Below are positions 45,364-53,957 of a DNA stretch of 56,775 nt, piece by piece. Below the pieces are notes generated by a model. That model ran no database searches, had not been told where the DNA came from, and saw nothing but the letters and a program-made list of their open reading frames with translations. This DNA comes from Methylococcaceae bacterium. GTDB taxonomy: Bacteria > Pseudomonadota > Gammaproteobacteria > Methylococcales > Methylomonadaceae. The stretch's first letter is position 1. Every line of letters begins with the position of its first letter. The DNA lies in contig QYQN01000002.1 in assembly GCA_007280895.1 (NCBI GenBank), positions 1-56,775 on the forward strand, in the 5' to 3' direction. The position numbers were made by a program, and so were the translations under genes.

Positions 45364-45996
45364 TTACCCTTTTTTAAATAACCATTTAAACGTTTTGTAA
45401 ATAACAAATACGGATACTGAGCCAGGGACGATGATAAACACCAGCGTTTTAAAGCTAAGGTCTATTGGATCAATGGTTGCAGAGGGTAGGGGGGCTTGCT
45501 GAGGTGTTGTGTGCATCTTGCTGATAATAACATCAGCAAAGTCGGTATTAGCGCTCAGCGGGGTGGTGTTTAATTGCCCAGTAATTGCCCATGCACAAAA
45601 TTGTTCGCAGTGATAGCCATAGTGCGTGTATTTATTTTTGGCAAGTTTTGAATGAAGCCGTTTAATGACTGCTTTGCCCGTGTACATTGGTTTTTTATAA
45701 TGACGGACACCCACTTGTTTATTGTTAACAAATGCTTCCAGCGAGCTGCGTTGTAACCACGCTTGGTTGCTGGCATGTTCTGGGGTTGGATAATGCAGAA
45801 CACAATTGTCACCAAGATAAATACCATGAGCGATAGTATCTGTGGTGACTGTAAAAATATGGCTACCAAGTTCAAGTGTGTTCATTAAGTGCGCTGGATT
45901 TAGAGAAGTTGCTGCGTTGCGAAAGTCGCGCAGTATGTTGTTGGCCGTGTTAATGGGCGTAAGTTTGATTGGGAAATTTAACGGAGCAACTCCCAA
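45364..45996 (-). CDS. LRAT/NlpC-P60-superfamily protein with C-terminal membrane helix
   Basis: 210 aa. Circular-permuted papain-like (LRAT/H-REV107) motifs are visible: AHGIYLGDN (His57) and a second His (His68 in VLHYP), then YHCEQFCAWAITG, equivalent to the NCEHFV motif with Cys130 as nucleophile. The C-terminus TLVFIIVPGSVSVFVIYKTF is a membrane anchor, the same topology as eukaryotic LRAT and PLAAT enzymes. Relatives act as acyltransferases or phospholipases; the substrate here is unknown. It overlaps the RNase AM gene end by 19 bp, suggesting coupling. Confidence 0.72.
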   Translation of the reverse strand: MGVAPLNFPIKLTPINTANNILRDFRNAATSLNPAHLMNTLELGSHIFTVTTDTIAHGIYLGDNCVLHYPTPEHASNQAWLQRSSLEAFVNNKQVGVRHYKKPMYTGKAVIKRLHSKLAKNKYTHYGYHCEQFCAWAITGQLNTTPLSANTDFADVIISKMHTTPQQAPLPSATIDPIDLSFKTLVFIIVPGSVSVFVIYKTFKWLFKKG

Positions 45997-46826
45997 ACCG
46001 GCTTAAGGTGTGCAGGAAGAGGATGTAGGCGACCCAGTTCCACCCATTGTTCTGGGCAATGAAAATCAGAGCCGCACGAGCCAGCAAGGTCATAGGTGCT
46101 GGCCCAGGTGGTGGCGATTCTTATTTCCTCAGCTGAAGAGCGACCGGTGACGACTTCAATGCCTTGTCCACCTGCCGTTTTGAAAGCGCTTAGCAAACGT
46201 TTCATCCATTTGCTGGTGAGCTTATAGCGTAAGGGATGCGCTAATATGGCAACGCCATCGGCCTGAGTAATCCATTGAATAGCTAAGTTTAAATCCGTCC
46301 ACGGCGTGGCAACATAGGCTGGTTTGCCTTTGGCAAGATAACGATCAAACGCGTCTTGATGAGTGCGAACATGGTCGTGCTTAAATAAAAAATCAGCAAA
46401 GTGAGAGCGGGTAATCATGCTATTTCCGGCGGCTAATTTAACGGCATCTAACGCACCTGGAATCTGTTTTTGCGCCAGTTTATCGGCAATTTTTTCAGCA
46501 CGTTCGTCGCGTAGAAGCTGTAGTTGTTGGGTCGCTTCAATCAGTTGCGAGTGATGGCGATTAATGCCGATGCCCACCACGTGCAGGCATTGGTTTTCCC
46601 ATAAGGTGGACAGTTCAATGCCCGTGATGAGCGTTATGCCTAGTTGGGTTGCTTTACACTGGGCTTCATCAAGTCCATTAAGCGTGTCGTGATCGGTTAA
46701 AGCTAGTGCCGTAACGCCTTTGTCAGCGGCCCGTTGGACAAGGTCTTCAGGTGCTAAGCATCCGTCCGACGCGGTGGAGTGGCAATGTAAGTCATAGCTA
46801 GTGAGGGAGTTATTGATATTCGCCAT
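45978..46826 (-). CDS. rnm: PHP-domain 5'-3' exoribonuclease (RNase AM, YciV-like)
   Basis: 282 aa from ATG 46826 (MANINNSLTSYDLHCH). The track starts 7 codons earlier; neither start has a clear Shine-Dalgarno. PHP metal ligands: YDLHCHSTASDG, LALTDHDTLNGL and the Glu of TGIELST, then ILAHPLRY and GSDFHCPEQW. The E. coli homologue matures 5S and other rRNA 5' ends and removes short 3',5'-phosphorylated products. In E. coli it neighbours the trp region; here it is between an ABC exporter and the LRAT-like gene, overlapping the former by 17 bp. Confidence 0.9.
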   Translation of the reverse strand: MANINNSLTSYDLHCHSTASDGCLAPEDLVQRAADKGVTALALTDHDTLNGLDEAQCKATQLGITLITGIELSTLWENQCLHVVGIGINRHHSQLIEATQQLQLLRDERAEKIADKLAQKQIPGALDAVKLAAGNSMITRSHFADFLFKHDHVRTHQDAFDRYLAKGKPAYVATPWTDLNLAIQWITQADGVAILAHPLRYKLTSKWMKRLLSAFKTAGGQGIEVVTGRSSAEEIRIATTWASTYDLAGSCGSDFHCPEQWVELGRLHPLPAHLKPVWELLR

Positions 46827-48600
46827 AGAGTTTTGCATAAAGACCATGTTGGTTAATTAATGTGTCATGTTGACCTTGTTCGCAGATTTTGCCTTCTTCA
46901 AAAACGTAAACATGATCCGCTTGTTTAACCGCGCTTAAACGGTGGGCAATGATAAGTGTGGTGCGGTTGTGTAAAAAGCTGCTAAGTGCTTGATGAAGCA
47001 AATGTTCGGTTTCACTGTCTAAAGCTGACGTCGCTTCATCTAAAATAACCACTTTAGGATCTGCGACGATCATTCGGGCAATGGCCAGTCGTTGTCGTTG
47101 TCCGCCTGATAAGCGCATGCCGTGACGGCCAATCAGGGTATCCAGTCCATTGGGTAGCTCATTCATAACGTCGGCAAGTTGGGCAATGGTGATAGCCTGC
47201 CAAAGTACGTCATCGGTAACGGCTTTGCCCAAAGTGAGGTTTGCACGTATTGAATCATTAAATAAGGCAGGATGTTGCAGTACCGTCACAACGTGTTCTC
47301 TTACAACATCTAAGCCAATGCGCTCGATGGGCACGTTGTTAAAATAAATATGTCCTGATGTGCTTGGGTACAGACCAATTAAGGTTTGGATTAAGGTGGA
47401 TTTGCCGCCGCCACTGGCACCGACTAAGGCAACTTTTTGACCAGCAGGTATGGTTAAATGGATGCCTTTTAAAATAGTCTCTTGCCCATAACTGAAATAT
47501 AAATCTTCAATATGAATTGCAATCGGGTTAGTGGTGTTAAATGGATTTTCAAGATGTGGGTAGCGTGGTTCTTGACGCAGCGTATGTAAGCGGTTGATAC
47601 GCGTTAACGCTGCCTGTGCTGCAAAAAAAGCATATTGAATATTTAAAATTTCTTGAACAGGTCCCATCATGAACCATAAATAACCAAACACTGCCAGCAT
47701 TTGCCCAATGCTTAACTCCGCATAAAACACCATTAACATGGCGCCTGCACGAAACACATCAAAGCCAAATAAAAATATTAAAAAGCTCAGGCGGTTTGCG
47801 GCATCGCTTTGCCAGGCAAAGTTAATGGAATGGTCTTTAACGGCACGAGCAGAGGTAATCAAGTGACGACAGTAATGCACCTCCCGATTACTAGCACGAA
47901 TTTGATGAATAGCGTCTAAGGTTTCTGTTAACGCTTGTTGAAATAGTTCATACGCTGAGTTTTCATTCGCTTTTAAATGCTTTACTTTGGCACCGACTAC
48001 GCGGGTAAAGTAAATAACCACAGGATTAAGCAATAAGATAAATAAACCTAATTGCCAGTTCATCCATAATAAAATCACTGCGGTGCCCAAAATGGTTAAG
48101 AGCGCAATGAGAAACTTGCTTACCGTATTACTAATGAAGTTATCCAGAGTATCCAAATCGGTAACTAAATGGGTAACCACCGTGCCCGAACCTAGCGCTT
48201 CATATTCCGCCATAGAGATGTTTTGTAGATGTAAAATTAGGCTTTTACGGAAGCGAAATACAATATCTTTGGAGATATGAGAAAATTGGCGGGCTTGGAT
48301 AATGTTAAAAATAATGGCAATAATGCGTAAGAAGACGCTAATAAAAAGCACTAAGCCGATGTATAGCACAGGCTGTTGCCATTCGAGAGGAAAGTAGGTA
48401 TTAATCGTTTGCGTAATTAAACCTGGCTTATTTAGTAGAACTTCATCAACCAATAACGGCATTAATAACGGCACAGGAACGCTGGCAAGCGTGGCCAACA
48501 GAGCAATGAGGTGTGAGCTGATTAGTTTGTGTTGATGTTCCAGCGCAATGCGGTAAATGCTGTTCCAGGTATAAAAGGCAGAGTCCTTAGGTGTTTTCAC
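46810..48600 (-). CDS. ABC exporter, fused permease and ATPase (MsbA/MdlB-like)
   Basis: 596 aa half-transporter that would work as a dimer. The membrane domain (about 1-320) has six helices, e.g. LIALLATLASVPVPLLMPLLVD and FLIALLTILGTAVILLW. The nucleotide-binding domain has Walker A VGASGGGKSTLIQTL, Q-loop VLQHPALFNDSIRANL, signature LSGGQRQRLAIARM, Walker B VVILDEATSALDSET and switch His in IIAHRLSAV. All are intact, so it should be active. The substrate is unknown; lipids, peptides or drugs are all possible in this family. It is encoded upstream of the PHP and LRAT-like genes, with which it overlaps or abuts. Confidence 0.9.
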   Translation of the reverse strand: MKTPKDSAFYTWNSIYRIALEHQHKLISSHLIALLATLASVPVPLLMPLLVDEVLLNKPGLITQTINTYFPLEWQQPVLYIGLVLFISVFLRIIAIIFNIIQARQFSHISKDIVFRFRKSLILHLQNISMAEYEALGSGTVVTHLVTDLDTLDNFISNTVSKFLIALLTILGTAVILLWMNWQLGLFILLLNPVVIYFTRVVGAKVKHLKANENSAYELFQQALTETLDAIHQIRASNREVHYCRHLITSARAVKDHSINFAWQSDAANRLSFLIFLFGFDVFRAGAMLMVFYAELSIGQMLAVFGYLWFMMGPVQEILNIQYAFFAAQAALTRINRLHTLRQEPRYPHLENPFNTTNPIAIHIEDLYFSYGQETILKGIHLTIPAGQKVALVGASGGGKSTLIQTLIGLYPSTSGHIYFNNVPIERIGLDVVREHVVTVLQHPALFNDSIRANLTLGKAVTDDVLWQAITIAQLADVMNELPNGLDTLIGRHGMRLSGGQRQRLAIARMIVADPKVVILDEATSALDSETEHLLHQALSSFLHNRTTLIIAHRLSAVKQADHVYVFEEGKICEQGQHDTLINQHGLYAKLYGEYQ

Positions 48601-48797
48601 GGGGCGTTGACCATCGATTTCAATGAGTTAATTGTAGCATTGAGCCGTATCTTATTAATACGTTGAGACGTCAAATTATTTCTTGTTCCTCTTCTATCCT
48701 GTGTAAAATAAGGGCTGATAATGTTGATGCTGGGCTTGTTAATTCAAAAATAAAATAAATATTTCTTCGCATAGCGAAATACTCGAGTATCTCTTAA

Positions 48798-51404
48798 ATG
48801 AAACAAAAAATAGCCTCTTTAATTGCACTTGTACTTCTGGTCATGATTAATTTTAGCATTTGGAGTTATGTCAATAACCCATTGCAACTGCAAACTTGGA
48901 CCAAAACAACCATGGGTTTAACGTATGACCCAACCCGTAAAGGTGATGATCCTAGGGATAATATTTTTGTTGATGAAGCGGATATAGACAAAGATTTGGC
49001 GTTATTAGAAAACAAAGTTCACGCCATCCGCACGTATTCAATGCTAAGAGGGCAGCATAAAATTCCTGAAATTGCTGCCAAACACAATCTTAATGTGACG
49101 TTAGGCGCATGGATTGATGGCAATTTAGAAAAAAATCGTCAAGAACTGGAAACGCTTTTAGATATCAGTAGACAAAATAATCCAAAAATTATTCGCTTGA
49201 TGGTAGGTAATGAGGTGCTATTGCGTAATGATATTTCTGAAGAAGCCCTGATTGACTACATTCGTGAAGTTAAAAAACGTAATTGGCGACCAGTCAGTAC
49301 CTCAGAAACGTGGGCAGAATGGTTAAAACATCCAAAAGTAGTCGACGAAGTAGACTTTATTGCCGTACATATCTTGCCTTATTGGGAAGGCATTGCGGCA
49401 GACGAAGCAGTTGATTACATCTTTGATCGTTATCACGATGTGCAAAAAGCTTATCCAAATAAACCCGTTATCATTACTGAGTTAGGCTGGCCTTCTGATG
49501 GGCAGCCAGCACGTCACGCAACGGCGTCAGTATCTAATCAAGCCAAAGTATTACGCGAGTTTTTAAACCGCGCTGATCAAGAAAAAATAACCTATTACAT
49601 CGTTGAAGCAATTGACCAACCTTGGAAACAATCCATTGAAGGTTCGGCGGGCGCGTACTGGGGCATTTTTAATGCCGATCGTGTCGCAAAATATCCAATG
49701 GATGGTGATGTCTTAACACTCCCCAATTGGGAGCATTGGGCAACGGGCGCTGGCGTCTTCAGTTTACTCTTGATGGGGTTATTTTTATTCACTCGTAGTA
49801 GTTTAAAGCTACCTGGCATTGTGTTCTTTGGTGTGATCACCAATTTGGCCGCTTCAACTATTTTCTGGTCGGTATCGGTGGGTGCGCAGCAATACCAAAC
49901 ACCCTTGACGATAGCGTTTTGGGTAATTTTGATTTTAATGCAGGTGTTGGCAGCCATTATCTTAATGATCGAAAGTCTTGAGATTGCAGAAGTGGTGTGG
50001 TATCGCAAAAGCGTAAGAACCTTTGAACCCTTAACCCCTTCAGTAGAATTTAATTACCCTAAAGTCTCGTTGCATTTGCCTATTCATAACGAGCCACCGC
50101 TGATGGTTAGAAAAACCTTAGAAGCGTTGGCGAAAGTAGATTATCCCAATCTGGAAGTGTTGGTGATGGATAACAACACCAAAGACCCTGCAATTTGGGA
50201 GCCTGTGCGTGATGATTGTCTCCGTTTGGGGCCGATGTTTCGTTTTTTCCATTTAGAGAATTGGCCAGGTTTTAAAGCAGGCGCTATTAATCATGCCTTA
50301 GAACAAACCGCACCCGATGCAGAAATTATTGCAGTAATCGACAGTGATTATATTCTTTCACCCGATTGGTTAAAGTGCATGGTGCCCTATTTTGATAATG
50401 AAAATGTTGGTTTTGTGCAATCACCACAAGATTATCGCGACCGTCAGCAAAGTGTGTTTAAAAATATTTGTTATTGGGAATACGCAGGGTTCTTTAATAT
50501 TGGGATGATGCAGCGTAATGAATATAACGCTATTATTCAACACGGCACGATGACCATGATTAGAAAATCTGCCCTGCAAGAAGTAGGCAAGTGGGCAGAA
50601 TGGTGTATTTGTGAAGACAGTGAGCTAGGTGTGCGTTTATACGAAGCAGGCTATGATTCTGTTTATGTAAAAGATTCGTTTGGTCGTGGCTTAATGCCCG
50701 ATACCTTTTCAGGTTACATGACGCAACGTTTCAGATGGGTTTATGGGGCGATGCAAATTATCAAAGGGCATTGGCGCAGTTTTTTACCCACCAAAAAATC
50801 AACGCTTACCCCAGCACAACGGTATTATTTTATTGCTGGTTGGTTGCCTTGGTTTTCTGATGCCTTAGCCTTGCTCTTTACCAGCACCAGCTTATTATTA
50901 ACGGCCGTGATTGTTTACGATCCTATTCACAGTGAATTACCCGTTAATGCGTTTTTATTGCCCACCATTGGCTTGTTTAGCTTTAAGGTGTTGCGTGGTT
51001 TATGGTTGTATCAAGTGCGCGTGCCATGTTCTGTTTGGCAATCTTTAGGTGCGGCATTAGCAGGCTTAGCGTTGACGCACACGGTGGCAAAAGGAACGAT
51101 TCAAGGCTTATTTACCTCGGGTAAACCCTTTATGCGCACGCCAAAATATGAGCAGCAAGGTCCGTTAATCGCAGGCTTAATGGTGATTCGTCAAGAAATT
51201 ATTTTATTGATTTTACTAGCGTCAGCGATTGCTGCTATGGCCTCGTTAGAGCATTTTGATAATTTAAGTGGACGTCTTTGGATTGCTGTTTTAAGCGTGC
51301 AATCTGTGCCTTATTGGGCAACGTTGCTCACAGTGTTAGTGAGTATTGCGCCAAGTTACAGTAAAAAATCAAAACTCTCAGCAGAAGAGCTTGATGATCT
51401 TTAA
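48798..51404 (+). CDS. Glucan synthase: GH17 domain fused to membrane GT2 (NdvB-like)
   Basis: 868 aa. After an N-terminal membrane helix, residues about 35-310 form a GH17 beta-1,3-glucanase-type barrel. The acid/base Glu is in LMVGNEVLLR (about 138) and the nucleophile Glu in IITELGWPSDG (about 227). Three helices follow, then a processive GT2 domain from about 421: VSLHLPIHNEPPLM, IDSDYIL (DxD-like), CEDSELGVRLYEAGY and QRFRWVYGAM. Four more helices end the protein. The layout matches NdvB of Pseudomonas and Bradyrhizobium, makers of periplasmic cyclic beta-(1,3)-glucans. The GH17 part probably acts as a transglycosylase that closes or branches the product (inference). The gene is monocistronic. 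Confidence 0.9.
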   Translation: MKQKIASLIALVLLVMINFSIWSYVNNPLQLQTWTKTTMGLTYDPTRKGDDPRDNIFVDEADIDKDLALLENKVHAIRTYSMLRGQHKIPEIAAKHNLNVTLGAWIDGNLEKNRQELETLLDISRQNNPKIIRLMVGNEVLLRNDISEEALIDYIREVKKRNWRPVSTSETWAEWLKHPKVVDEVDFIAVHILPYWEGIAADEAVDYIFDRYHDVQKAYPNKPVIITELGWPSDGQPARHATASVSNQAKVLREFLNRADQEKITYYIVEAIDQPWKQSIEGSAGAYWGIFNADRVAKYPMDGDVLTLPNWEHWATGAGVFSLLLMGLFLFTRSSLKLPGIVFFGVITNLAASTIFWSVSVGAQQYQTPLTIAFWVILILMQVLAAIILMIESLEIAEVVWYRKSVRTFEPLTPSVEFNYPKVSLHLPIHNEPPLMVRKTLEALAKVDYPNLEVLVMDNNTKDPAIWEPVRDDCLRLGPMFRFFHLENWPGFKAGAINHALEQTAPDAEIIAVIDSDYILSPDWLKCMVPYFDNENVGFVQSPQDYRDRQQSVFKNICYWEYAGFFNIGMMQRNEYNAIIQHGTMTMIRKSALQEVGKWAEWCICEDSELGVRLYEAGYDSVYVKDSFGRGLMPDTFSGYMTQRFRWVYGAMQIIKGHWRSFLPTKKSTLTPAQRYYFIAGWLPWFSDALALLFTSTSLLLTAVIVYDPIHSELPVNAFLLPTIGLFSFKVLRGLWLYQVRVPCSVWQSLGAALAGLALTHTVAKGTIQGLFTSGKPFMRTPKYEQQGPLIAGLMVIRQEIILLILLASAIAAMASLEHFDNLSGRLWIAVLSVQSVPYWATLLTVLVSIAPSYSKKSKLSAEELDDL

Positions 51405-51467
51405 GGGGGGCTAATAAAACCGCCGCGAAAACATGCTGTGTCGTTTAGTTAGCGTCATTACTACAAG

Positions 51468-51496
51468 GGTGCACTAGGCTATAGCCGTATTGCACC
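51468..51496. repeat. Dispersed inverted repeat, copy 2 (partial)
   Basis: GGTGCA-CTA-GGCTATAGCC-GTAT-TGCACC is a hairpin with GGTGCA/TGCACC arms and a central self-complementary GGCTATAGCC. It shares the 26-mer with copy 1 at 43251 (23 of 26). Only the left half of the larger element is present. It lies between the converging glucan synthase and epimerase genes, where it may also aid termination. Confidence 0.7.
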
Positions 51497-51517
51497 GTAA
51501 GTATTGCTTAATATCAG

Positions 51518-52414
51518 TTAGTTAACACACTCTGCCAGTGCGGTAGGTAAGTCTTCATAAGTAAACGTGAAGCCATTTTCTTGTAAACGCGTTGGCAGCA
51601 CCCGTTGGCTCCCTAATAATAACTCAGCTCTTTCGCCTAGTAGGATATGCAATACTGGACTGGGCACGGGGCAGCATGCGGGGCGATGCAGTGCTTTTGC
51701 CAATTGCTTGGTAAATTCCTGATTAGTGACTGGATGAGGAGAGGTAATGTTAAACGCACCATGCTGTGTAGGTGAATCAATTAACCACTGCACGCTGGCA
51801 AGCCAATCATGGTAATGAACCCATGGCATCCATTGTAGACCTGAGCCCAGTTGCCCGCCTAAGCCCATCTTAAATGCTGGTAACATGCGCTGTAAAAAGC
51901 CCCCATTGTGTGCCAGCACTAGGCCAGTTCGTAGTAAGCAGGTGCGAATGCCTAGGGCTTCTGCTTGCAGAGCCGCTGCTTCCCAATCAGCACAAAGTTG
52001 CGCTGAAAAATCACTACCTTGCGGCGCTTGTTCGCTAACAATCTTGTCACCTTGATCCCCATAAATGCCAATCGCAGAGCCACTTAAAAAAACCTGTGGC
52101 TTAATTGGCATTTGTTCCATAAAAATAATAAGATTTTTGGTTAGCTCAATGCGGCTGTCACGCAGGCATTGTTTGCGAGCAGAACTCCAACGTGTATCAA
52201 AAATGCCCGCGCCAGCTAAGTTAATGATGCAATTGTAGACTGGGTGCCGCGTGTTGTCTGATAGTGAGCCTATGGCATGCACCTTAGAGCCAAAGCGTTG
52301 CTGCACTTTGTCAAGTGAACGACTCAGTACCGTTACGGTATGATTGTGCTGAAGAAAATGATGGACTAAGGCATTGCCAAGTAGACCGGTACCGCCAGTA
52401 ATAAGTATGTTCAT
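51518..52414 (-). CDS. TIGR01777-family NAD-dependent epimerase (YfcH-like)
   Basis: 298 aa extended SDR. The dinucleotide site NILITGGTGLLGNALVHHF begins the protein. Further family blocks are CIINLAGAGIFDTRWSSARKQ, VFLSGSAIGIYGDQG, and WVHYHDWLASVQWL. The C-terminal DUF1731 segment carries LHILLGERAELLLGSQRVLP. The active-site Tyr is in IGIYG. The family is widespread but its substrate is unknown; E. coli YfcH is the closest familiar member. No operon partners are seen. Confidence 0.9.
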   Translation of the reverse strand: MNILITGGTGLLGNALVHHFLQHNHTVTVLSRSLDKVQQRFGSKVHAIGSLSDNTRHPVYNCIINLAGAGIFDTRWSSARKQCLRDSRIELTKNLIIFMEQMPIKPQVFLSGSAIGIYGDQGDKIVSEQAPQGSDFSAQLCADWEAAALQAEALGIRTCLLRTGLVLAHNGGFLQRMLPAFKMGLGGQLGSGLQWMPWVHYHDWLASVQWLIDSPTQHGAFNITSPHPVTNQEFTKQLAKALHRPACCPVPSPVLHILLGERAELLLGSQRVLPTRLQENGFTFTYEDLPTALAECVN

Positions 52415-52560
52415 AATGCGCTCTCAAGTAAGAAGGCTAGGAATAATGTGTAACGGTGTTCGCGACATAACGAGCACCGTGTCATACACGCGTTGGTGTA
52501 CAAAGTGTAGGATATAACGCTTGCTCAGTATAGCTTTTGTTCATGTTTTGTTCAGCTATA

Positions 52561-52589
52561 TTGACAATGGCTGGGTCGGCGGGTACATT
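52561..52589 (+). promoter_or_regulatory. Candidate strong sigma-70 promoter
   Basis: -35 TTGACA (6/6), a 17-bp spacer and -10 TACATT (4/6). This is the best -35 noticed in the window. The start would be near 52596, about 140 bp before the next ATG and about 82 bp before an intrinsic terminator, so most transcripts could stop early. The DNA from 52415 to 52560 holds no gene I can see. Confidence 0.6.
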
Positions 52590-52595
52590 GCAGGC

Positions 52596-52736
52596 AAGGT
52601 AAATGGAGTAGCTAAGCGTAGGTCTGTTTTTTTAAACTACTTACTACGATCATTTTCCTAATATCCTCCTCTATAAGCCTTCCAAACGTAGTTTATTGGA
52701 AGGTTTTTTTTTATCTTTATTAATGGAGTAATATCT
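52596..52736 (+). ncRNA. Candidate attenuated leader or small RNA upstream of the 137-aa membrane protein
   Basis: A transcript from about 52596 would be about 117 nt to the end of the T run at 52712, without a convincing ORF. TAAACTAC at 52633-52640 is exactly complementary to GTAGTTTA (52688-52695), which fills the loop of the terminator hairpin. The pairing could form a pseudoknot, or open the terminator. A CCTCCT near 52665 could also mask the gene's GGAG at 52725. Two readings fit: a cis-acting attenuator for the gene at 52737, or an independent sRNA with its own terminator. I recognise no known riboswitch class. Confidence 0.45.
52678..52712 (+). terminator. Strong intrinsic terminator 24 bp before a start codon
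   Basis: An 8-bp stem CCTTCCAA / TTGGAAGG with the 10-nt loop ACGTAGTTTA is followed at once by nine T. It is a textbook Rho-independent terminator on the plus strand. The upstream gene is on the other strand, so the only transcript it can end is the leader that starts near 52596. Confidence 0.88.
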
Positions 52737-53150
52737 ATGCCGTTTAAAAATCTATCTTGGCTTCCTTTAGTAGTAGAAATCAATTTTTATGTGGCGGTAG
52801 CAATGGTTGTTTTGGGCAGTTTATTGTGTATAAGTAGCGCATCATATTTTGAATTTAACGAAGATTTGTATGGTGCGTTGGATAATAATTTGCGCATCAT
52901 AATGGTTTATCTGGCACTTACCGAGGTTGTGGTAGTTACCTATTGTTATGTAATGAAATCTTTTCATTATTTAATTTTAATGGGCTTTTTTCTGCTATTA
53001 ATGATTGGTTCTATGCAATTTTATGGAGACATCAATAGCGTTGAGGTCGACCCTAACTTTTCATTTTTCTTAATGTATACAGGGGGCTCACACATTATTT
53101 TTGCCTTGATAAAAAAAACGACCACTACACAACCTAAAAAAGCACTTTAA
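52737..53150 (+). CDS. Small integral membrane protein, unrecognised
   Basis: 137 aa with four probable membrane helices: FYVAVAMVVLGSLLCISSAS, RIIMVYLALTEVVVVTYCYVM, YLILMGFFLLLMIGSMQF and FFLMYTGGSHIIFALI. Acidic loops (FEFNEDLYGALDNN, YGDINSVEVDPN) lie between them and a Lys-rich tail follows the last. GGAG stands 8 nt before ATG. I do not recognise the family. Its start lies just past an intrinsic terminator, so expression probably depends on read-through. The lipoprotein gene follows 86 bp later on the same strand and may be linked to it. Confidence 0.7.
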   Translation: MPFKNLSWLPLVVEINFYVAVAMVVLGSLLCISSASYFEFNEDLYGALDNNLRIIMVYLALTEVVVVTYCYVMKSFHYLILMGFFLLLMIGSMQFYGDINSVEVDPNFSFFLMYTGGSHIIFALIKKTTTTQPKKAL

Positions 53151-53236
53151 CTTTATAATTGTTATAAGAATACAAGTGGAGCTTGTCGTAGGGTGAGTTT
53201 TTTGTTTAATAATGACCTAGATATCAGGAGGAGGAA

Positions 53237-53866
53237 ATGAAACGAGTGATGGTAAATATGAATAGGGTGATGATAGCAAGTGCTTTAATGTGCTTAGTTG
53301 GATGCTCAACTGAGGGGGGTAAACAGGTTAATATTGCCGATGAAAATTCGTCTAAAGTCAGCGCGGTAGAGTCTGAATTAAATGCCCAAAAAGCATCAGG
53401 AAGCCCTGAAATGACTATTACAAAACAAGGGTATAGCTTAAATTTAGTGCGAGTAATGGATGGTGCTGCATGTAAAAATGAGTTAGAAGGCGCTAAGGGC
53501 ACTTTTTTAATGTATGCGTCACCTATCGATATTGAACGCATTAAAAAGAACCAAGGTAATCAGATTTTTTCAGAGTTTGCAGTAAAAATTCAGACGTTTG
53601 CTGAACAGGCTTTACAAGAAGCCGTTGAGAATACCAATTTAGCCAAAGACCCTTTTGATTTAAGTGAAGAAATTAGCCAACAAAAATTGGTTAAAGAGTT
53701 AAGCGGTAATTTTCAAAATTATATTGCAGAGGCTGAAGAAGGCTTTACCAAAGAAACCAGTTTGACGATTGCTATTAAGGGATTTTTACCTTCATTTACT
53801 ATTTTTCAACAAGGCTGTAATGCCACCTTGCCTGAAGCAGATAGTGACGAGTTTAAAGCAAATTAA
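53237..53866 (+). CDS. Lipoprotein of unknown function
   Basis: 209 aa with a lipoprotein signal: basic start, hydrophobic core VMIASALMCLVG and lipobox Cys23 (LVGC), then a Ser/Glu-rich linker. The mature domain has two Cys (DGAACKN and QQGCNAT) that could form a disulfide. A strong AGGAGGAGG Shine-Dalgarno precedes ATG 53237. I do not recognise the family. The mature residue after Cys is Ser, so outer-membrane sorting is expected. It is followed by the convergent terminator shared with the carbonic anhydrase gene. Confidence 0.75.
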   Translation: MKRVMVNMNRVMIASALMCLVGCSTEGGKQVNIADENSSKVSAVESELNAQKASGSPEMTITKQGYSLNLVRVMDGAACKNELEGAKGTFLMYASPIDIERIKKNQGNQIFSEFAVKIQTFAEQALQEAVENTNLAKDPFDLSEEISQQKLVKELSGNFQNYIAEAEEGFTKETSLTIAIKGFLPSFTIFQQGCNATLPEADSDEFKAN

Positions 53867-53898
53867 GCGTATTAATAATTAATCTAGGCAGGCAAAAA

Positions 53899-53933
53899 AA
53901 AGACCAAACTGCCTACCAGCGAGTTTGGTCTTT
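53899..53933 (-). terminator. Intrinsic terminator of the carbonic anhydrase gene, convergent with the lipoprotein gene
   Basis: A 12-bp perfect stem AAAGACCAAACT / AGTTTGGTCTTT with an 11-nt loop has an A run on its left side (53894-53901), which is a T run after the stem on the minus strand. It should end minus-strand transcription well and may also block plus-strand read-through. Confidence 0.85.
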
Positions 53934-53957
53934 GGCTATGTTCAGTTGTACAACTGT

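Noticed and set aside
45153-45407. 84-aa minus-strand ORF between rraA and the LRAT-like gene
   Set aside because: Most of it overlaps both genes in another frame; no Shine-Dalgarno or family resemblance.
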